A DNA stretch of 64,000 nucleotides from Helichrysum umbraculigerum. Lineage: Eukaryota > Streptophyta > Magnoliopsida > Asterales > Asteraceae. The position numbers and the translations under genes are program-made. The notes below the pieces were generated by a model. It was not told where the DNA came from and did no database searches. It saw nothing but the letters and a program-made list of their open reading frames with translations. Shown in pieces: positions 58,166 to 64,000 of the stretch; position 1 is the first letter of the stretch; the number at the start of each line of letters is the position of its first letter. The stretch covers positions 12,045,001 to 12,109,000 of the forward strand of contig CATIUR010000006.1 in NCBI GenBank assembly GCA_949592205.1, written 5' to 3'.

Positions 58166-61100
58166 AACGTATTTATTTATTTCGTTTATGATATTCGTCT
58201 AACACTTTAACATGCTAATATATTTAACAAATATTTCTAACAAAACAAATATTCATTTACAAATATAAACCAATTGTACAAACAAAACATGATAACAATT
58301 ACACCAGTCCTATTTCCAGCTAGATCTGTTGTCACAAACTATGTTTCAACAGACTCCCCCTTGACAATAGCTCTAGTGTCTTTATCTTCATACTGTCTTT
58401 GGTTTTCAAGAGTAAATCTTACTACCTGTAAAAATCTTAAGCTTGATGCATGTTTTAACCATCCTGTGATAATCTCGTGCTAAATCACCCCATTCAAAAG
58501 TAGAAGCAATCTTGTTCTTGTATAACATAATCAGATCTGCTTTTGACAAGTTCATCAGGTGTCTATGATCATAAACACGAAGAATCTCTTTTTCGCCATC
58601 AGGATAATCATCATCAGCTTCAATCATAAAGGCTTCTCCTGTTCCAGCATCTACCCCCCAATATTTCAATTTTCCCAAAATATTTTGAGGCATAGTCTTC
58701 ATAGGTATTTGCTTAATGCATTTGACCGCTGGATAAACCTTCTTCCTTCTTCTTCTTCCTGTCCTCTGACTTTTCTCGTTCAGTTTAATTGTTTTTCCTT
58801 TCCTTGGCTTAATCTTTGAAAAATTCATAGATAATCCCTCAGTCCTAATGATACGCTCAACATACTTAGCATAATCATCATTACTCGGATTGATCATATC
58901 TAATCTAGCCAAGTCTCGAATCTCATATCGAGGCAACGAACTAAACACTGCAAGCTTCTTCTCAAAATATTGAACCCTTTCAAACCTTTTGATCACGAAG
59001 AGCTTCAGGTCAGAGTCATAATACCATCCAATAATGCCAGTTTTGAGTACACGCTTTCCAGTAATATCAACTTCTTTCAAAATCCGTGGCTTCTTTTCCT
59101 TTTTCTTCTTAAGCATTTCTTGGATAAACATTGGATTACCAACCAAATGTTTGTATTTGTCCTCTATTTCTTCAACTTCAGTATCTGAATCTTCAGAAGC
59201 ATTCTCAAAAGCTTCTAAATCAATAACTGATTCTCCTTGTTCATTCACAAAAACAAATTCAGTCGTTGATGGATTCACAACATGTTCATCTACATTTGCA
59301 TCCAGATCAACACCTTCATCTATCACAGATTCAAATACCGCAGTCCAATCTTCAGGAAGTTTAAACTCTCCTTCTTCAATATCATAATCAATATCTTCAT
59401 CTATCTCATCCAAAAGATCATCTTCTGAATCTGATAGATCAAGGATTTCCAATCCTAGAGAAAAAATAAATACAAATATATTAATAATTCAAATTCTTCA
59501 TTGATTTCCCTTAACCAATATAAGAATTTCTTTATTAATCCTTTTGTATTATTTAACCTAATAATATAAACGCATTTTATATAACCTTTTAAATCTTTTA
59601 TTGGTTACCCTGAATCAAACTAAGATTTCTAAAGTCTTATGTCAAACACTTAGCAAATATTTAATTAAATTTAAACTCTAATGTCTTGTGAACTATCACC
59701 AAACATTTAAGTTTACCAATAATTAACTTATATAATTTCCAAGACTTAATTGAACTGTCATATTTTCCAAAACCTTAACTTTCAATTATATCTTTAAATT
59801 ATATATCATTTACCTGGTTATCATATTTTTAACTTGTCAGTTCTACAAACTCTCAAGTCTAAAATGCATATGTTATATAAAAACATTGACCGCCGATATT
59901 AATCGGAACACGCCGCTCGACTACTCAATGAGTCGGAAGTCTTTCGATCACTATTTTATCTTAACATATAATTATATAAACTTAAATTATATAAAACATA
60001 TTTTAATTAAAATAATAATAACCTTAAGCCAAATATATTTACACAATAATATTAAGTTTACATTTGTTCAATACAAATTATTACAAATATTACAGTACTA
60101 TGCTAATACTAAGCTATCTTACCAGCTTCAGTATCAACCGGTACTGTCTTATCTGTACTTGTTCCTGCACCAGCACCACTAGCTTCAGCACCAGACTCCC
60201 CCTGAGTTGTAGCTTGCTCACCAGTCTTTGAAGGACCGGTCTGCTCACCACTCGGTGCATTGGGATCATCGTCTCTATCAGAGTCTCTTTTCCTTCTCAG
60301 CTCATCCTGCTTGCACGATTCCAAATATACCAATACCTCCCCCTGAGCAGACTGTCATGAATTAACTCTCAACACCAATCGTTCTAAGTTCTCAAGCTTC
60401 AGTCGCTGGGTATTGAAATCATCAAGTAACGTATTGTGAGTCTACAGCAGTGTCTTATAAGCTTGACTCTGCTGAAGCATTTGCTGGCCAAGAGTAAGAT
60501 TGTTCACAACCAACTCTGGAATCCTTGCAACAACCTTCTCTAACTTCTTCACTTTCGACTCCAAGGATGTAATCCTTTCAGCATCAGTCATAGGAGTAAT
60601 AGGAATGATCGTCGGTCCAGGTGGTGTCAGCGAAGCAACATGTGACTCAAATGTACGCGGTGGAAGTGGCTGAGTCAAAGCTGTCGTAAGAAGATCAGTT
60701 GTAAATGTGCTTGCTGTAGTAGTCGGAATCGGCTCCGAACTTACTAAGTCAACAATCTCCTAAAAACATTAGACAAAAATTAAATAAGTAATTGTTACAG
60801 ATTACTCTGTCTCAATCTCTAATTAATTTTGTAATACTTGTAGCACTAAACGTATATCTCTTACCTTAGCAGGTACAGACATCGGTTCAGACTCAACCGA
60901 TAGCACCGTCTCGACCTGCGGTGTATCCTGAGTAACTATCACAGAATTAACTGTCTCAGTTTAACTCCTGATAAACAACAAGTTAAGATTATCTAACTTT
61001 AAATAATACTAACCTTCTCTTATGGTCAAATTCCTCGACCTCTTCCTCAAAGGAGTTTCAACCTCATCAGGACCTTCCTCCAGAATACCCTTACTTTTCC

Positions 61101-62835
61101 TCTTCTTTTCAGAAATAGACGGAGGAGGAGAATGTTTATTCTCAGAATCCTCATCTGAAGCCATCTCACCATCACGACCTCCAGATGATCCAACAGGATC
61201 CTTAATATTTAATATATCAAACATTTATGATTAGCGTATTGCTCTATCATACAAGTTCTATATACTTAAGATTAATCAGATATAATACCTTAACTGGTAC
61301 AACAACTGATCTATCCTGCTGTCTCTGCTCCCCCTCAGGTATTGCAACCTTTGGGTTTGCAGCCTCAGCTACAGCTACCTGTTTATATAATGATATTTAT
61401 ATTTTATAATCAGAAACATTATCCAATTAACTAAATATCTAATATCAGTATAGATATATAATAATATTATACTACATGATTAATATAAGTAATCTATCAA
61501 CTAAGTATCTATAATATTATACAATGGAAACAATACCTGTTCCGGTGCAATCTCAAAGAACAAATCAATTTCCCTCATCTTGGGATCTTGTGCCTCGTCA
61601 TTATGACCTAGCACCTCCTGTACCACCTGTGCAGCAACATCTGGGTTCACCTGTTCCCCAGCATGTCCAGGTTGTTCCAAAACATCCTCCAAAAGCTCTT
61701 GTGGACCTTCAGCATGACCCACATCAGCTACAGGATCTGGAACAGCAGCAGGAGCAACAACATCTAGCCAACCATGATTTGGCGGCGTCACATAGGCAGG
61801 ATCGACAATATACCCAAAAAGATTTCTCTCCTCAGGCTTAACCACCCCTTCCTTCCTCACAGTCTACAAAAACATAGCATTGTACCCTCTGAGCCCAATA
61901 GTGTCAACACGTAAGTGCGGCTCAGGAATAGCAAGCTCTGGCAGATGAGCTCTAATGATCAGCATACAAAAACGCGGGTAAACCAGAAATCGTGATCTGA
62001 CAGAACCCGAAATCTGTCTAGCCATCTCTCCAAAAATGTAATCACAAAAACTGTATGGTTTGTTATAAACCAGGGACAGTACAGATGATACAAGGGCATG
62101 GCTTAACTCATCGAAACCTCCCTTCTTTGGTGCAAAAACCGTGACAATCACATGCCATAGAAACCTCCATTGTCCAATCACCAGAGGCTTCTGGAATTGA
62201 CGTACTCGTCTATCACCAGTATATCCCATACCGCCGATAGCTCCCTCAATAAAATCCATGGGATACTCCAAATCCCCATTATCTTGCTCTTCCGTACCAA
62301 GCTGTAAAATCTCCCGAAGATTACCAGCCGTAAAAACAATCGGTTGGTTATTAACCGTTGTTCGAATCTCTGGTGGATTGACCGATTGATCATACTATAT
62401 ATCCGTCCAGAAATCAGTCAGAATCGCCTGAGAAATAGGTGGAGATGCCGTAACAGCATACCTAATACGTGAACGTGCCAAAAATGTAAGCACTTGAGCT
62501 ACTTTGTTAGCTCCCTTTGCACGTACATCAAGATCAACAAGAATGTTGTGACCTTTATCGAATTGTCGTGCCATATCTGTAGAATAACACAAATGACAAT
62601 AACAATTAATGCACATAAACTATAATGTATTATGAAAAAGTAATCATCAAACATCTTAGTTTTAAATTATATATAACTTGTTACATAATTGTCTCAAGTC
62701 GTATACGTAAATATATAACATATATAACTTATAACTAATAAGTCGTAAGTCCAATATGTAATTTCCGTTAGTTACTTGTTAATAGAAAATTCTCAAGTCT
62801 TTAACGTTTTATAAAACTAATATATATATTATACC

Positions 62836-62900
62836 GCTAACATAAAATTATGACACGCCACTCGATTACCTTTTGAATCGGTAGACTTTCGATATAAATA
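62836..62900. repeat. Motif shared by two introns of E
   Basis: ACACGCCACTCGATTAC, then GAATCGGTAGACTTTCGAT, recurs in diverged form at about 59886-59950 in intron 6. The first is in intron 1. The reason is unknown. Confidence 0.5.
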
Positions 62901-62999
62901 TATACATTGTAATAGGAGTCCAATATATACAAGTTATTACTTAAAAAGTCTTAACATTTATATATTAACTTTTAAAATTAAAATTTATCTAAGTTTTGG

Positions 63000-63190
63000 A
63001 CTCGCAGAAATAACCTATGCGAATCGAGTTCAACTCGGTTCACATCTCAACTCGCAATTGAATTCGCAGCCTATTGTACTCGCAAATCAAGTCGATCCGC
63101 AGGTCAACTAGCCAGTCGATCCACTAATCAACTCGATCCGCTAGTCAACTCGCTGCGAGTTGAATCGAAAGCTCAACTCGTTTGATGAAC
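63000..63190. repeat. ACTCGC inverted-motif cluster in intron 1 of E
   Basis: About fifteen CTCGC, GATCCGC and GCGAG variants. TCAACTCGC-T-GCGAGTTGA (63145-63163) has 9-bp arms around one base. Confidence 0.65.
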
Positions 63191-63596
63191 ATCCATCGCG
63201 AGGTTAACTTAAAATCGATGATTTTGTTAGTTTTAACACGATCAATCGATACATTCACGTTTATTAATGTTCGTTTAACATTAACCACAGGGATTCGTGT
63301 TCTAACAGTCCATTAATCTTCGTGAATCGATCAAACATTAAACCGAAACCCTAATTTATTAAAAACTTCGATTTCGAGTTATTTAATCGGTGAAATTTGT
63401 TGTGATATACCTCAAAATGTTCGCAATGAAGTGGTGTATAAAACTAACGGATTCAAAAACTCGTTTGTGTGTGTAAGATCGAAATCAAACGAAAATAAAG
63501 TTTTCGCCTCGTTTCGCCAGTAAGTGGATCCGCAGAGTATAAGTGAACTCGCGAATTTGTTGTGGGCTTGGTGACTGTGGACTCGCTTGACCACCC

Positions 63597-63662
63597 CTTT
63601 ATACTATATACTCGATTCGCGAGATTTCAAGTGGATCTGCAGGTTTGACTAGTCAAACTCGC
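63597..63662 (-). promoter_or_regulatory. Minus-strand promoter of E: TATA box and palindromes
   Basis: On the - strand GTTTGACTAGTCAAAC (63643-63658, perfect) and CTCGCGAATCGAG (63611-63623) precede TATAAAG (63603-63597). The downstream leader again contains GCGAGT motifs. The layout resembles the LTR promoters of B and D. Confidence 0.55.
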
Positions 63663-64000
63663 TGAATGAAATAAAAACGCGAATTAAATGCTAAGTATAA
63701 ATTAAAAACCCATCATTTGTACAAGTCTATAATAAAATTATTTTTCACTTGTATTTGTTACGATTGTTCAACTCAAAATAGAAAATATTCAGTAAAATTT
63801 AATTCCAAAGGGTAAAATCTAATAAACACAAAAACTTTAGTTAAACATAAAGATAAAAATAAAATAAAATAAGATAAAAACACAATTATATAAACATTGG
63901 TATCAAGTACCATTTTATTAATCACTTGAGCAAAACAAAATACATAAACAAAATGAATAAGAATTTATCTGCTTAGGGATCATATTAGCAAGAATAAGCT
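63663..64000. other. AT-rich end of the window
   Basis: No gene, repeat boundary or LTR end recognised. Confidence 0.5.

Larger units (their letters stand above)
58426..63570 (-). pseudogene. E: decayed intron-containing homologue of the G accessory ORF
   Basis: Seven gt-ag exons can be placed on the - strand: leader to 63411; 62576-61537 (ATG 62574, MARQFDKGHN); 61378-61289; 61200-61014; 60967-60865; 60759-60123; 59454-58426, or to a stop at 58406. Exon 2 carries the accessory-ORF domain (FLARSRIRYAVTA, QWRFLWHVIVTVFAPKK, FCDYIFGEMARQI, RFLVYPRF). Exon 4 is Lys/Ser-rich; exon 6 has VKKLEKVVARIPELV. Exon 7 is acidic, then basic, ending in a domain like the C-terminus of the G ORF (HLMNLSKADLIMLYKNKI). 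Damage: in-frame stops near 62403, 61875, 60440 and 60355, and a one-base phase break entering exon 5. All four stops fit C-to-T changes. Host gene remnant or element ORF: undecided. Confidence 0.65.

Noticed and set aside
58001..63662. Calling E a full minus-strand LTR element
   Set aside because: Both ends have motif clusters and TATA-like sites, but sequences downstream of the two TATA sites do not match and no primer site or target duplication was found.

Overview
This window is plant nuclear DNA made almost entirely of nested LTR retrotransposons. I see no rRNA, tRNA or CRISPR locus and no confident host gene. Plant-type Athila and chromodomain Tekay (Ty3/gypsy) elements and a SIRE-like Ty1/copia element point to a eudicot. 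The accessory ORF of the copia element resembles proteins I recall as very common in Asteraceae assemblies, so a daisy-family genome is my best guess. That guess rests on memory, not on a search.

Layout. Element A (1 to 34759, + strand) is an old, broken Athila-like element: LTR end, tRNA-Asp primer site, gag, pol, and a small 3' ORF. Element B (7129-16075) sits inside that 3' ORF, flanked by CTGAG. It is a non-autonomous relative with a 403-aa ORF I do not recognise and an Athila ORF-1-like ORF. Element C (16732-31489, - strand) lies further along A, flanked by GTAGG. It is a gag-only Tekay-like element rearranged into LTR-internal-LTR-internal-LTR. The 3' LTR of A begins at 32993 and is cut at 34760 by the start of another LTR, D. 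Copia element G (35546-57412) is inserted in D, flanked by CTATA. Chromovirus F (42421-52424) is inserted in the RNase H domain of G, flanked by TAATA. F is complete, with an open 1470-aa gag-pol and LTRs that differ at one base by eye. After G, D resumes and runs to about 58000. The last 6 kb (E, - strand) hold a decayed intron-containing gene whose N-terminal domain is homologous to the accessory ORF of G.

Relative age follows from nesting and LTR divergence. A is oldest. B has about 20 LTR differences in 1.55 kb, G has two in 689 bp and F has one in 2395 bp.

The most unusual signals are non-coding. (1) Each family carries its own short palindrome, often two equal arms around one central base. 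In A, B, D and E the palindromes lie just upstream of a TATA box. (2) C, and less densely F, carry chains of tiny hairpins whose stems differ in sequence while pairing is kept. (3) B and G repeat their family-specific LTR motif array a second time inside the element, directly upstream of the accessory 3' ORF, which suggests an internal promoter. (4) A hairpin stands directly before the polypurine tract in A, B, C and F.
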